A DNA stretch of 64,000 nt, taken from NCBI RefSeq assembly GCF_963678635.1, contig NC_087068.1:7944027-8008026 (forward strand), read 5' to 3'. This document shows positions 41,422 to 51,783 of the stretch, in pieces. Numbering within the stretch: the first letter of the stretch is position 1; each line of letters starts with the position of its first letter. This DNA is from Symsagittifera roscoffensis (lineage: Eukaryota; Xenacoelomorpha; Acoela; Convolutidae). The position numbers and the translations under genes were made by a program. Below the pieces are notes generated by a model. The model was not told the origin of the DNA. It worked only from the letters and a program-made list of their open reading frames with translations, and made no database searches.

Positions 41422-41868
41422 TCACAAAATTCTTGAAATATAGCTGTTCGACTCGTGGCAGCCCAAATCGTCAAGATTCACAACTTTACGGTCTAAGTAT
41501 TTGGATAAAAAATCAGATTTTTCTTTTCCTTTGGCGTAGAATACAGCATTGGGGTTTCTTAAGACAAAACTTTGAATGATTTGGTTCAAATTCAGGTATA
41601 AATAATCACCGCTATCCCAATGAAGTCCGTGCAAATAATTTGTCAGCCAGTTGTAGGCTTTTTGTTCAGATTTTGGAAGGGAATTGAAATTAACTGGAGG
41701 TAGAAAAACTAGGGAATCACTGTAGTCGGAAGTTGTTATAGCTAATTCTTTTACTATAAATGTGTTTTTCTGGTGTCGAAATCCCTCAAAATCCACCACA
41801 ACTGATTTTTCCTTCAGCATTCTAATAAATGGTAGAGTTTCGGTTTTTTCAGTTTGATATACAAACAA
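41422..41868 (-). CDS. Polinton exonuclease-like protein (tentative)
   Basis: 148 codons. SVVVDFEGFRHQKNTFIVKELAI begins with an Asp-Phe-Glu that fits the first motif of DEDD-type exonucleases. The later segment VFYAKGKEKSDFLSKYL and LDDLGCHE resembles the end of such a fold. The remaining acidic residues are not certain, so enzyme activity is a guess. It overlaps the next gene by about 55 bp in a different frame. Confidence 0.4.
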   Translation of the reverse strand: MFVYQTEKTETLPFIRMLKEKSVVVDFEGFRHQKNTFIVKELAITTSDYSDSLVFLPPVNFNSLPKSEQKAYNWLTNYLHGLHWDSGDYLYLNLNQIIQSFVLRNPNAVFYAKGKEKSDFLSKYLDRKVVNLDDLGCHESNSYISRIL

Positions 41869-42296
41869 AACGTAATTCCACTCAAGTGACCAATCAAACT
41901 ACTGTTACATTTCCATGGTAAAACATAGCAGTATGGGGGACCAGTGTTATAAACTTCGCGGACAAAACCGGCGGCATCGTGTAAAATAGCATGCATTCGT
42001 AAAATTTTCGAATCATTTAAATATTTATCCAAACAAGAATTGTCTATACCGATCAGACCCCCATAGGGTCTCAACTTGATAGCAACATCGTAATTTATAT
42101 CATTAGTAGTTGAGAAGAAGAACAGTGAACATGCAGCTAGGAAATAATTTCGACGGTTGGTGTTTTCCGGATAGGTTTTTTTCAAAGTAATAAAAATTTC
42201 ATGAATAATTTCCAAGTCTTTTGAAGTAACTCTACGTTTTTCCAATTTCATTTTTTTAAAATTTTTCCAGCACTTCTCCGACCTGCTGAATTTCAA
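41814..42296 (-). CDS. Polinton hypothetical protein 3
   Basis: 160 codons. A basic N-terminus is followed by a conserved-looking centre (MHAILHDAAGFVREVYNTGPPYC). No family was recognised. It lies immediately upstream of the exonuclease-like ORF and may be translated from the same RNA. Confidence 0.4.
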   Translation of the reverse strand: MKFSRSEKCWKNFKKMKLEKRRVTSKDLEIIHEIFITLKKTYPENTNRRNYFLAACSLFFFSTTNDINYDVAIKLRPYGGLIGIDNSCLDKYLNDSKILRMHAILHDAAGFVREVYNTGPPYCYVLPWKCNSSLIGHLSGITFCLYIKLKKPKLYHLLEC

Positions 42297-42383
42297 GCCA
42301 GTGGAAATGAAAGTAACCTTCTAGATACCACTTACTCACTCCTATTTCTAACTAATGATTTCAACCTATTTTCATGTGTTTAG

Positions 42384-42734
42384 ATGGATATTCCCCTTGG
42401 TGGTCTCCACGAGTCACCCATTGATTTGCCTTATGTGGGACCTGGAACTCACGAAGGCAAAAATATCTTTGGTGTGACCGTAGAGTTTACCCCGGCCACC
42501 ACTGCAGCGAATTTTAAGCTGCATTACATTGAGGTTGCATTTGAGAAAAAGGAGGGCATATTTGAATATGTGTGTGTTGATGTGGGGAGCATGGAAAATT
42601 TCTGGCTGTGCGAGTCTCTGGGTGCGGGATTCGAGAGTACTGAGTGGCGCTTCAAACTTCAAATGGAGCGTCTAGTCAGTATTCTTCATGTCCCTTGGTC
42701 GGATCCCGAAGACGACATGCGGATGTGGCCGTAA
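42384..42734 (+). CDS. Polinton hypothetical protein 4, opposite strand
   Basis: 116 codons, the only plus-strand ORF of the element, diverging from the others. The composition is ordinary for a soluble protein (MDIPLGGLHESPIDLP, EFTPATTAANFKLHYIEV). No family was recognised. Its promoter would lie in the 88-bp gap shared with the leftward genes. Confidence 0.4.
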   Translation: MDIPLGGLHESPIDLPYVGPGTHEGKNIFGVTVEFTPATTAANFKLHYIEVAFEKKEGIFEYVCVDVGSMENFWLCESLGAGFESTEWRFKLQMERLVSILHVPWSDPEDDMRMWP

Positions 42735-42932
42735 ACCCTTCCTCTGCTCTCCTATCCGTACTCTTGTCAACATTCCGTTTTTATTTTATTTTTTCTTTTT
42801 TTTTATATGTTACTTTATCTATTATTTATCAAGTCCTCTTTACCTTCTTACCCTCTTATTATTTGTCACGTCCTTCCTCCTTCTCAAGCAGGTCAGTTTT
42901 TTAATGGGGTCTCAAACTTATTTAGTTGAACA

Positions 42933-43162
42933 GTGGGAAAGTTTGGAAGGGATTAAATTTAACCACCGCGCGAAAATAAATACCAAAGTATTTTGTCTGT
43001 CGGGTGTCCTTAGAGAGGGGTCTTTTTATTTCGGGCAGGGTACTTTGGGGTCTTTAAAAAAGATGGGTCCTTTTGGACCCTACTTTTGGTAGGACCCCAA
43101 AGACTCCTACCGTCGAAAAGACCCCCCCCCCCCTAAGGACACACGGCGGATTACAATACTAC
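42933..43162. repeat. Polinton right terminal inverted repeat
   Basis: 230 bp, reverse complement of the left repeat with a shorter G/C run and few substitutions. It ends CAATACTAC. Confidence 0.95.
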
Positions 43163-43209
43163 AGCAACCGATTACTACAGCAATACTACAGCAACTACAG
43201 CGCCGAAGA
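43163..43209. other. Filler DNA at the Polinton right junction
   Basis: 47 bp made of short repeats of ACTACAGCAA-like sequence. These are built from pieces of the inverted-repeat end (AATACTAC) and of the target (TTACAGCAACCGAT). Confidence 0.7.
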
Positions 43210-43274
43210 GGGGAACGGCGCCCTCTTCAAGTTCGATTTCGTGTTCGACGAAATTACAGCAACCGATATCCGCC
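43210..43274. repeat. 65-bp target duplication, right copy
   Basis: Identical to 35346-35410. It continues into the rest of the G1 gene without interruption. Confidence 0.9.
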
Positions 43275-43391
43275 TTATGTTTTGAAAATACATCTGCGTT
43301 CCGATTTAGGAGGTCCCGCAATTTTTCGAAATCTCCCTCACCTATTTTGCCTTTAAATGTTCTATCTCTGGCAAAATCGGTTTGTCAGATT

Positions 43392-44154
43392 CTAGTTAAT
43401 ATGACGAGGGGCGTTCCGGAAAATTCGAGCAGCTTGATAAGCCGCGTCCGTTTCGGATTTCATTGAAAACAATTTATGAATAGATTTTAATTTATTAATC
43501 CTCTTTAAAATTTTATCTTTATTGGCATGATAAGGACAGTCTTTCACATTGTGTTTCTTCAAGTTTTGTGTCTCCTCATAGTCGGTCCTCGTCGGTAAAG
43601 CGTAACCAAGCTTCTTTCCACGCTGGATTGAAAACGTGGTGTCCAGTGTGTTCAATAACACACTGACACACAGTCCGTTTCGCGTTACCGAGAAGCTCCG
43701 GCCTAAAATCACCGAACTCTGACTATTTGGATTCGGTACTAAGCAAACCTGTTTACTATCACTTAACGAATTCAAATTTCTCATTCTAAAAATTGCCACC
43801 ACAGCTTGTCCTGGCTGTAGTTTTATCTTTCTATCTAAAAAAAATTGGTACCTTGTCTTCGTCTGTTATTATCCTATTAATTCGTCTCTTAACATACTTC
43901 CGGTCCGGGTTTCTAATCCGTATCAGACCGTTGTTCAAGTCAATAATCACGTCAAAATTCCTGACAAAATCTCTGCCCAAGATGAATTGGTCGGCGTCGT
44001 CCAAATTCTCTACCACCAGGAAGCTCATCCAAAGATCCCGTCCTCCCATGTGGAGGACCGTTATTGGTGTTCTTCCGGCTACGTAAATAGCTCCTCGATT
44101 GGCGGCGGCCAGTCGGAGATTCGTTGGAATTAGATCTTCCCGCGTGAAGCCCAT
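43392..44154 (-). pseudogene. Protease C-terminal region and linker (G1)
   Basis: Segment 44154-43831 continues the protease after an in-frame TGA with the second conserved block (QFILGRDFVRNFDVIID). Segment 43802-43392 follows in another frame (NLNSLSDSKQVCLVPNPNSQ, ILGRSFSVTRNGLCVS), matching 12570-12960 of G2a. A one-base indel near an A-run at 43836 explains the frame change. The gene is then interrupted by the Polinton. Confidence 0.8.
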
Positions 44155-47100
44155 TCATTCCCAAGTTTTTATCGGCATCACACTCACTACCGCTCCTGTG
44201 TCCAGAAGCCCTGTGACTCCGATTTTTGTTCCGTTGGTGTCGAGCAGATGTGCAGTCACATCTGCTTCATACCCAATGTGTACTGCGTCTTGTTCCATCA
44301 TGGCGTCATGGCCTATCCTGCGATCCTTGAGTTCCTCCTCACCCAAATAGATCTGCCCCATTTGGTCATCATCTGTTGTTACATAAGTCCTGGTGTAGAT
44401 ACTGATTCCATCCACGTTCAGCATCACTTGATACGGCCCATAGACCTCTAGGTAGCGTCCATGAAGTTTCTTCATGCGAGGGCCACCCGTCGTTAGTAGT
44501 GCTCGCACAGCTCTCGACACGGTGCGTGGCTCCACCTGCCTCAGATAATCTGCATATGTGTCCAAATGCATCAAAGTGAACTCGGATGGTTCACTCAGAT
44601 TTCTGATCACCTGGTGTCCAGCCACTGAGATTATCGACTGTATCTTGCTTCCTTGCGGCAATATGCCGAACCTCTGACCGGAGATCACATTAAGTTTCAT
44701 GCTCAAACTGCTTGGTGCTTTAGTTTCTTCGAACTCCGTTGCTTCGAAGGTATTCAGTTGCTCCTGAAGTTTCTCATTCTCCAGTTCAAGTTTCACTTTT
44801 TGTTCGATCTCTTTCGTCACCAGTTCCTGCTGCACTCTATTTAGAGCATCCCTCGCGGCTGCCTTATAATCAATCTTGAAGTCATCAGCCACAGTTGCTG
44901 GTTCCGGTTCACGTGTCTCCTCTGTTACCGCCTGCATTTTCTTTGCCGCCAGCTCTTGAGGTTTATCCTTTCTGCGTACCTCCGCTTCACTCAAAAGGCG
45001 AGCCTTGCTGGCTTTGACTCCTGACAAAGCTTCTTCATGTCTTGGATGCTTGATGTCTGCCACTGCATCCCAGAATTGCGAACAATCTGATTTAAAATGA
45101 CCTTCCAAGTTGCAAACGAAACACCTTGGGCCGATTTTCGCAATAACTCCTCTCATGAAATCCTCATGGTCCAATTCTGACGCATCTTTGTCCTCGAGGC
45201 TAAAGCCTATTGCTTTCATGCCTTGTTTGTAAGTTGGGCATGCTGACACATGATGGTCCGTTGAACTGCAATTGGCACAAGAGCGTCTCTTGTCCATATC
45301 ATCCCTCGGTTTGTACCAATTGTTCCCTTGGTTTGCTGGTCCATTGTTAAAATTGCCATAATTGTTCTTGTAGTATCCAGATCTCGAATGAGGTTTCAAC
45401 GAAAAATACTCTTTTGACTTGAGCCTCAACTCCTCTGGTGTTGGCGCATTGGTTGATAGTGGTGTGTAATGCGTTGCTAGCATCGTTCGAAGTTCATCAT
45501 TCTTCACACCATCGATGAATTTTGAGGTTACGGCCAGGTTCATCCTTCGGTTTGACTCATCCGGTTGGCTGCGTCTTCTCAGCATTTCCAAGTCATCGAG
45601 AAACTTGTCTATCGTTTCATCTTCTCGTTGCCTCCGTTTCTCGAAGCGCATCATCGCTTGGTGCCCCTGCACCCCTGATCGGAAACGGTTTAACAAGATT
45701 TCGACGATTTTCTCAGCTGTGTCACGCTGATATTGCTTCATGGCCATGACACAATTCAGGGCTGTCCCTTCCAAGTTGCTGAGGAGCGCACTGCATTCCT
45801 GTCTCTCCGACAAGTCCTCTTCCTCGAAATGCAGCTTCATTACCTCTATCCAGGTATCAATACAGCCATCAGATTCATCTTTATAGCATCTTGGTTTGTT
45901 AAAGACCCTTCTGGATTTCTCACTGCGTTCATTGGTTCTGGATAACCTTGTAAGGAATGTCTCCAAAGACCTGTTTAGGGATTCAAATGCTGTGGCCATT
46001 GCCGTAGCATCCCTTGAGTGTCCCGCCTGAGTGTCCTCAAACCTCGTCTGAGGCTCTGTATGCGGTGCATCCCTGCAATCCGAATCGCCGTGAGTGTTTC
46101 CCGCTTGGCCCACATGACTCCTCCTCGGGCTTGCATGCCCCCTGTTGCCAGAATCGCTTCTCCCGGTCGCATGTGTGCTTTGCGTTGGTCGTTCGTTCGA
46201 GGTTTGTCTGTTCCCCGTTGAACTTGCTCTACTGTTCGGGCCCCATGCTGTATTACCCCTTGCGGCATAGCCTGATGAACTGCCCCTGCCTCTAGTGGAT
46301 CCATTTGTCTTCCTCCTTTGATGTTCATTGAAGTTCACCCTCGGTTCCCTGCTGGGACCTCCCGAGTTCGGCTCTCCTTCTTTTGGTCCACTCTTGCTGC
46401 TTAGTAGCCCGTCCAACCTATCCATGATAGCCTGAGTTCGCCTCTCCATCATCGCGTCTATCTTTGTGTCAAGAGTCCCAAGAGACTGCTCTTGCTGAAT
46501 TCTTAACTTCTCCATGTCGTCTCTTAAGCGTAACTCTCGCTGTTCCGCTTCTCTTGTCATTCGCGACAAGTTCTTCGCCATATGCTCGTCTGTTCTTTCT
46601 TTCAAGCGTTTTTCGCTCCTGCCAACTTCTTGTCTATTGCGGTTTATTTCTTCCCGCAGACTTTCTCTTTCAATGTGAACTGCCCTTTCTAGTTCACTCA
46701 TTCTTATGGACATCTGTTCATTTTGTTCTCCTAAACTGTCCACTATGTTGTTTAAGGCTTCTTCTAGTGCTGCCCCGTTATCCACGAGTGGCGTCACTAG
46801 TGGCGGTGTAACCCTGTCGGTCCCAGGTAGCTTCGTGCTGGTCGAGATCCGGGCCTTGACTCTCTGCCTCGACGTCTTTTCATTATCCACCTCAGGATCC
46901 GCCAATGCGTTGCCCAGCCCTCTGTTTCTACTCTCCCCAGTTTGCAGCTCTGAATTTGTCATAATTGCGAAGTCTCTTGACTGGCCCGGTGTGTTTACCT
47001 CTTTGCTTATCGTTCTCACTACACAAAATTTGTCCATGGTTCCAGTCTCTCTTCCTACGTATGCCTCATTCTCCTGGGTCGAACTATTGAGGCTGACTTG

Positions 47101-47679
47101 AGATCCACAGTCCACTTGCTCTTCTTCGTCCTCCTCCTCCTGTGATTCACCTTCATTTCCCGCGCCCCCTCCCATGGTGAATGGAAAGATGTTTCCTAAG
47201 GTGTTCCTCATTCTTTCTGAGAACGATGATGACGTTGTTTGTTTCTCAGTCCTGCCTGCCATCATAGTGTTGTCTGTTGGAGATCCTCTAGTTGCCGCTA
47301 TTTCAGTTGAGATGTCGGACAGTTCCGGCATCTCCTCTCGATCCAATGTCCGGGTGGAAGTGGCAAAATCATGGCCTTGTTCTACCGGAGTAGATTCACT
47401 CGCCAGCCTTCTTCCTCTCCCATCCAGTCCATGTACTTCCTGGTTGTCATTCATGACTTGGTCTGTATTGACCTCCACTACCAACATTTCTTTTCTCTCT
47501 TCTGAGATCTTCTGACTCCTTGTTACAACCGTTTTGCCTGAAACCGTCTCCCCTTTGTCGGTCCGGGCTCGTTTGATCCAATCCACAAAAGGATCGGTCA
47601 TCGTTTTTCTTTGCTTCTCAGGTATGAATTTCCTAGAGCTATTACCTCGTTTAGGTATCCTTGACTTGTCTAGACTCAT
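44155..47679 (-). CDS. Gag and protease start (G1)
   Basis: A 1174-codon frame. Residues 1-290 are charged and low complexity. A coiled coil covers about 300-425 (ELERAVHIERESLREEINR). The capsid region spans about 590-740 (DGCIDTWIEVMKLHFEEED, LLSNLEGTALNCVM). Two zinc knuckles, CX2CX4HX4C, lie near 797 (CANCSSTDHHVSAC) and 857 (CFVCNLEGHFKSDC). A linker of about 230 residues follows. The protease active site GLLDTGAVVSVMP lies near 1158. A TGA then ends the frame inside the protease. Gag and protease are fused without a frameshift. ATG 47679 is the first ATG after the 3-kb leader. Confidence 0.9.
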   Translation of the reverse strand: MSLDKSRIPKRGNSSRKFIPEKQRKTMTDPFVDWIKRARTDKGETVSGKTVVTRSQKISEERKEMLVVEVNTDQVMNDNQEVHGLDGRGRRLASESTPVEQGHDFATSTRTLDREEMPELSDISTEIAATRGSPTDNTMMAGRTEKQTTSSSFSERMRNTLGNIFPFTMGGGAGNEGESQEEEDEEEQVDCGSQVSLNSSTQENEAYVGRETGTMDKFCVVRTISKEVNTPGQSRDFAIMTNSELQTGESRNRGLGNALADPEVDNEKTSRQRVKARISTSTKLPGTDRVTPPLVTPLVDNGAALEEALNNIVDSLGEQNEQMSIRMSELERAVHIERESLREEINRNRQEVGRSEKRLKERTDEHMAKNLSRMTREAEQRELRLRDDMEKLRIQQEQSLGTLDTKIDAMMERRTQAIMDRLDGLLSSKSGPKEGEPNSGGPSREPRVNFNEHQRRKTNGSTRGRGSSSGYAARGNTAWGPNSRASSTGNRQTSNERPTQSTHATGRSDSGNRGHASPRRSHVGQAGNTHGDSDCRDAPHTEPQTRFEDTQAGHSRDATAMATAFESLNRSLETFLTRLSRTNERSEKSRRVFNKPRCYKDESDGCIDTWIEVMKLHFEEEDLSERQECSALLSNLEGTALNCVMAMKQYQRDTAEKIVEILLNRFRSGVQGHQAMMRFEKRRQREDETIDKFLDDLEMLRRRSQPDESNRRMNLAVTSKFIDGVKNDELRTMLATHYTPLSTNAPTPEELRLKSKEYFSLKPHSRSGYYKNNYGNFNNGPANQGNNWYKPRDDMDKRRSCANCSSTDHHVSACPTYKQGMKAIGFSLEDKDASELDHEDFMRGVIAKIGPRCFVCNLEGHFKSDCSQFWDAVADIKHPRHEEALSGVKASKARLLSEAEVRRKDKPQELAAKKMQAVTEETREPEPATVADDFKIDYKAAARDALNRVQQELVTKEIEQKVKLELENEKLQEQLNTFEATEFEETKAPSSLSMKLNVISGQRFGILPQGSKIQSIISVAGHQVIRNLSEPSEFTLMHLDTYADYLRQVEPRTVSRAVRALLTTGGPRMKKLHGRYLEVYGPYQVMLNVDGISIYTRTYVTTDDDQMGQIYLGEEELKDRRIGHDAMMEQDAVHIGYEADVTAHLLDTNGTKIGVTGLLDTGAVVSVMPIKTWE

Positions 47680-50619
47680 TCTCTATTAGTCACTTCTTAA
47701 TGCCTATACACTTAATTCGATTGCTAGTGATCTTATAGTTTGACTACTAATAATAATGACACAACACAATAAATTTCACAGGATTCTATAAAATAGTGAC
47801 CACGAATCCTTGTATGTTATCAGAGTACAGTTTGTATATAATTGATTCACACTAACCGATTATCGGTCGTAAGATTTGGAAACTAGCACAATATGATGTT
47901 ATCAGTCAATTTAAAAGATAGTGTACTCACTACCCAATCAAGCGCAGTTTATGTTGACTTAAAATCAAAAACAAAAAAAATATATAATGACAGAATATGA
48001 ATATCTCTATAAAAAAACGTATGTGTTTTGTACTTTTAGTCGGTCGCAGTACAATAGTCGAACTTGTTTTTTAAAGAAAAAGCTTTCCCTGCTTGGTGCT
48101 GCACCAAACAGACAAAACTTTGAGGGCAGTAATTTTCTCAAGTGGGCGTCTATTGCACCCAACGAGTACTGTGTTACCTATCTGCCTTCGGACTCTCCCA
48201 GCTAGACCTACTAAAATCCTCAGGGCATTCACTTTTCACAAAAACGTATTGGGTTTCAATCCACACCAATGAATTACGCTCTTCTTAGTTTAGACTTAGT
48301 GTCGCGAATATCCGAGTTCGGACATGTTTTGTTTTGGTCTGGTTCTTATTGAAAGGCAAGTTACCAGTGCAGTCACTGATTCCTAGCCTGTCTGCTAATA
48401 ACCTAATACCTCTCACTTTAGTCTTTCTTCCGTCTACCTAAGTCCTTTAATAAAATAATACCCCTCCGGATTGGCACAAATAGAACCCTTCCGGACTAAC
48501 AAAATCTAGACCCCTCCAGATTGGGATCCCTCTGAGTTAGTTAATATAAGAGCCCTCCAGATTTGGACCCCTCCGAATTAGCAACCATAAGACCCCTCCT
48601 TGATAAGAAAAAATTTTTGACCCCTCCGGATTGGGAGCCCTCCGGTTTTGTAAAAGTAGCTTTTCGGAGATTTCCTTCTTTCAACCTATACCCCTCCGGA
48701 TACGTTTTCCGATGCTATTTTGCTTTTAGATTAACTAGGAAGGGTATGTAATGCTTTCCTAGACCCTTCCGGATTGAAGTTAAGCCTCTTATTTGACAAT
48801 TCACGCTAACGGTGAAGGGTCTTATCGCTCGCCTAACTTCGGCTCGATTAAGGTTTTGCTGTGCCTTTAGCCTTCCCTTTTCGTCTAGAACAGCCTAAAG
48901 TTACTTTATTCAACCGCTATCAACTTTTGCTAGGGGTATAAGGGCTTTTCTAAAAGAAATTTATAAAACGTGAAGGGTCTACACTCCCAAATTGGCGAAT
49001 TTGCTAAAAACAATCTCAAAAAGTTTTCACGCTTATTTTTCCGAAAAACTTTTGTCCCTATCAATAAGCTCAACTAATTTCTGATCTATTGGTATCAAGA
49101 TCAACTGGATATGCCCAGTAGTTTTAAAGTTATTAATCAAAACGTCTTTTTTCTAAAGTCAAGAAATTTCTCTATTACAGGTTCCGCCAAACTTTTTCCG
49201 CAAATCTGGTCCTTTCGACCTAAAAATTAATGATCCGAGCTCAGAGGGCCTATACTCTCCTAGTTCAATGCAAAAGACCCAATCTAAAACGCTTTTGTTG
49301 AAAAAATTTGCGATAAACTATGCTACCAGTTCCCCTCCGGATTGATGAATCCACCAAATCAAACACGTTAAGTTCGATTTCTCTGTAACCCGGAAGGCTT
49401 TCGGGTAGCGGGTTTTAAAACTTGTAAATTCAGTAGTGGACGTTGTCCGAACAACGTTGTCCGAACAATGTTTTTTTTTTGTTCTAACTCAAAAATTTCA
49501 AAAATTTTCTGAATTTATAGTGTTTCGTTCTCTCAAAAATCACGAAATTTCGGCTTTTGGTTCCAAAGTAGTTCCAACCACTTTCGAACTAAACTTAACC
49601 GGTTCTATCTATTTTAGTAGTGCAGTTACGATGTAACACACTACTTTAGCGCTTTTTTCCGTTTCAAAAAATATCGATATCTCAAAAATCGCGATTTGTG
49701 GGGGATCAAAATATCGCTATTTTGAACCTAAAAACCGGTCTGCTTTCTGTGTTTTTCACTGAAAAACGATATAAGACTATTAATATAGGCTATATAAGTA
49801 ATAATCTTAGTATACTATACCCCTCCGGGTTTGTTTAATATCCGAATTAAGGTGCTTAACTCGGATATTCGCAGTTCGGTGAAGGGTCACTGCAGTGCAG
49901 CACTGTCGAGCCCCCCACAGATTACTATCTTACTTTTTGTACCAAAATGGATACAAAACTTGTTAACGATACCCAACAGTCGGTTGTTGTTGTCATTGAG
50001 CCCCTTCCTGTCGCTCCTTGTACTGCCTGCCGGAGCAGTCTTCTCCCAAGCCCTTCCGAATTGAGCGCAAATCAGCTGACCCTTCCGGATTCAGCGCAAT
50101 TTATCATTAACGTGCTTAAATGCTCAAATAACCCTACAGTACAAGCCTCACAAACGGGCTACAAAATTGATCGTAACGATCCTGACTGATATAAATGCCT
50201 GTAACAACAATATATCTATCAACAACAAACGGGAGGGTCGGATCACATCTTGTCTGGGGGATGATTTCTACTGATTTTTACTTTTTTACTGTTTTTGGTT
50301 TTTTCGGTTATTTTTTATGTTTTTTGTTTTTCTTGGGTACTATACTACTTTTTGTTTGGTTTTATTCATATCTTTAAGTGTTTTTGGTCCCGAACCCCTC
50401 AGGGAACGACGGGACCGCGAATCCCCCCACCCTTCCTGGTTCGTGATTTTTCGGTCTTAACTAAGTTAAAAAGCTATTAACGGTAATCCGGAAGGCTTCC
50501 GCGTTCCGAACTACCCTTCCGCCCCGGCGGTTTAGGCCTATTAAGGGCGTTAATGTGAGCATCCGCTCGGCGCTGAGTGCTCGTTAACGGTTCTGCCGGT
50601 CATGATGCTAAAAAAAAAT
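47680..50619 (-). other. G1 leader with scattered CCTCCGGATT motifs
   Basis: About 2.9 kb between gag and the primer-binding site without a supported gene. About 15 copies of a motif CCC(C/T)TCCGGA(T/A)T or its close variants lie between 48460 and 50520, with the first eight or nine in about 350 bp. The same motif occurs in the G1 LTR (19797, 51119). Its centre TCCGGA is palindromic. Confidence 0.75.
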
Positions 50620-50636
50620 AACACCCAGGAGCGCCA
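50620..50636 (-). promoter_or_regulatory. G1 primer-binding site
   Basis: Sense TGGCGCTCCTGGGTGTT, identical to that of G2a although the LTRs differ. It lies 12 nt from the LTR edge. Confidence 0.65.
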
Positions 50637-50648
50637 TAAAAACATCTA

Positions 50649-51567
50649 TGTAACATTCGCCCGGAAGATACAAATCGACGGAAAATAAAACTAAGTCCTA
50701 AGACGACTGGCTAACGTCTAAACAGAGCTTTACATGCTTTTCACCGTCTCTACCAAGCCAGTACTTTCGGTGGTCTTTTCTAACATCGGGTCGACAAAAA
50801 AACGCTACTGCTTTCGGCTTCGGTCAAAACACTCAAATTAACTTAATTACATGCAGAAATTGTGAGCTCATGGCTGGGTCTCAGTATCCCCAGACCACGA
50901 GGTCACTCCTAAAAACAGGGCTACTACTACTTATTGAATTATTATTGTTTTTGTTCAGTAGATAAAAATCATCATCTCCATCGAAGATGGATCAACCCTT
51001 TCCCCCAACTCCTAGCTTCTCATCTTAGTAGAATGAATTCGGATGTTAGTTAAATTCAATTCAGGACATGACAGGGAAGCTTAAAATTTATATAAAATGA
51101 TAAAAGTCTCAGTCCCGAAACCCCTCCGGATTCTCGAATCCACTGAATCAAGCACGTTAAGCTTGATTTCTCTGTAATCCGGAAGGCTGGTTTCCACCCC
51201 TCACTGTTGTTAGCAACTGCCTTGCAACTATTGTAGCGACACAATAGTTGCAACTCGGAGTGGTCTTCTGTTTGTCTCTGTTGTTTTTCTATCAAAATCT
51301 TCGTTGTTTTCGTCAGTGCAACTATCGTTGTTGTGTTGCTTTTCAGCTCTTCTGCCAAAATGGCCGTTTCTGACGTTTCTCAGAAATGTTACGTCATCAC
51401 TTCGAAAATTTAAAATTTCAAAATACCAGAATATCTTGACCTTCACCGTTCTACTAATCATCCGAATAACGTCGTTAATCCTTCAAAATCAGTAACTCGG
51501 AAGGCTCGCTGCTAAAAATTCTTAAACTGCAGAGATTGCATTTTGTCGATTCTGGTCGAATGTCACA
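50649..51567 (-). repeat. G1 5' LTR
   Basis: 919 bp, TGTAACATTCGCCCGG to GGTCGAATGTCACA. It would carry promoter and start of the element RNA. No clear TATA box was picked out. Confidence 0.95.
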
Positions 51568-51783
51568 TTCCTTCAACAATTTTACTAAGATTACAAAACT
51601 TATCGCTTGTTGTTTTGTCATCGTTTTCCTCGTCTCTGGCATTATTGGAGCTTGGTTTATGTGGGGACTGATTATTTGGATTTTTTTTTTGGTTTCCTAT
51701 GTTGCACCAACCATCGTGCAGACCTTTTTCTTGGCGTCAAGAGGTTTTGCATTTTTGACATTCATGTAGTGAATGTATGTGAA
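51568..51783. other. Unique spacer between G1 and G2b
   Basis: 216 bp without similarity to the rest of the window. A plus-strand frame encodes a strongly hydrophobic peptide (LIACCFVIVFLVSGIIGAWF) up to a stop at 51769. It could be a piece of an interrupted membrane-protein exon or chance. Confidence 0.35.

Larger units (their letters stand above)
35411..43162 (-). mobile_element. Polinton/Maverick-like element, reduced, nested in G1
   Basis: 7752 bp bounded by inverted repeats of about 230 bp that start AGTAGTATTG. The AG start is typical of Polintons. Genes for a packaging ATPase, a retroviral-type integrase, a capsid-like protein and small conserved proteins support the assignment. It lacks a full protein-primed polymerase and a recognisable major capsid protein, so it is about half the usual 15-20 kb and probably non-autonomous. 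The integrase is frameshifted. It interrupts the protease-RT junction of G1. Confidence 0.88.
19323..51567 (-). mobile_element. G1: giant Gypsy-type LTR retrotransposon with nested Polinton
   Basis: Two 919-bp LTRs (19323-20241 and 50649-51567), about 98% identical by eye, bound the element. Without the Polinton and its flanking duplication it is about 24.4 kb, several times longer than usual Gypsy elements. The order from right to left is primer-binding site, 3-kb leader, gag-protease, RT, RNase H, integrase, macro-like module, intron, and a long env-position ORF of about 8.8 kb, then the polypurine tract. Several in-frame stops and frameshifts make it inactive. No matching target duplication is seen at the ends. 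Giant Gypsy elements are known in planarians (Burro) and plants (Ogre); identity with either is not claimed. Confidence 0.93.

Noticed and set aside
41422-41868. Polinton cysteine protease
   Set aside because: No His-Asp-Cys pattern of the adenoviral-type protease could be found here or elsewhere in the element.
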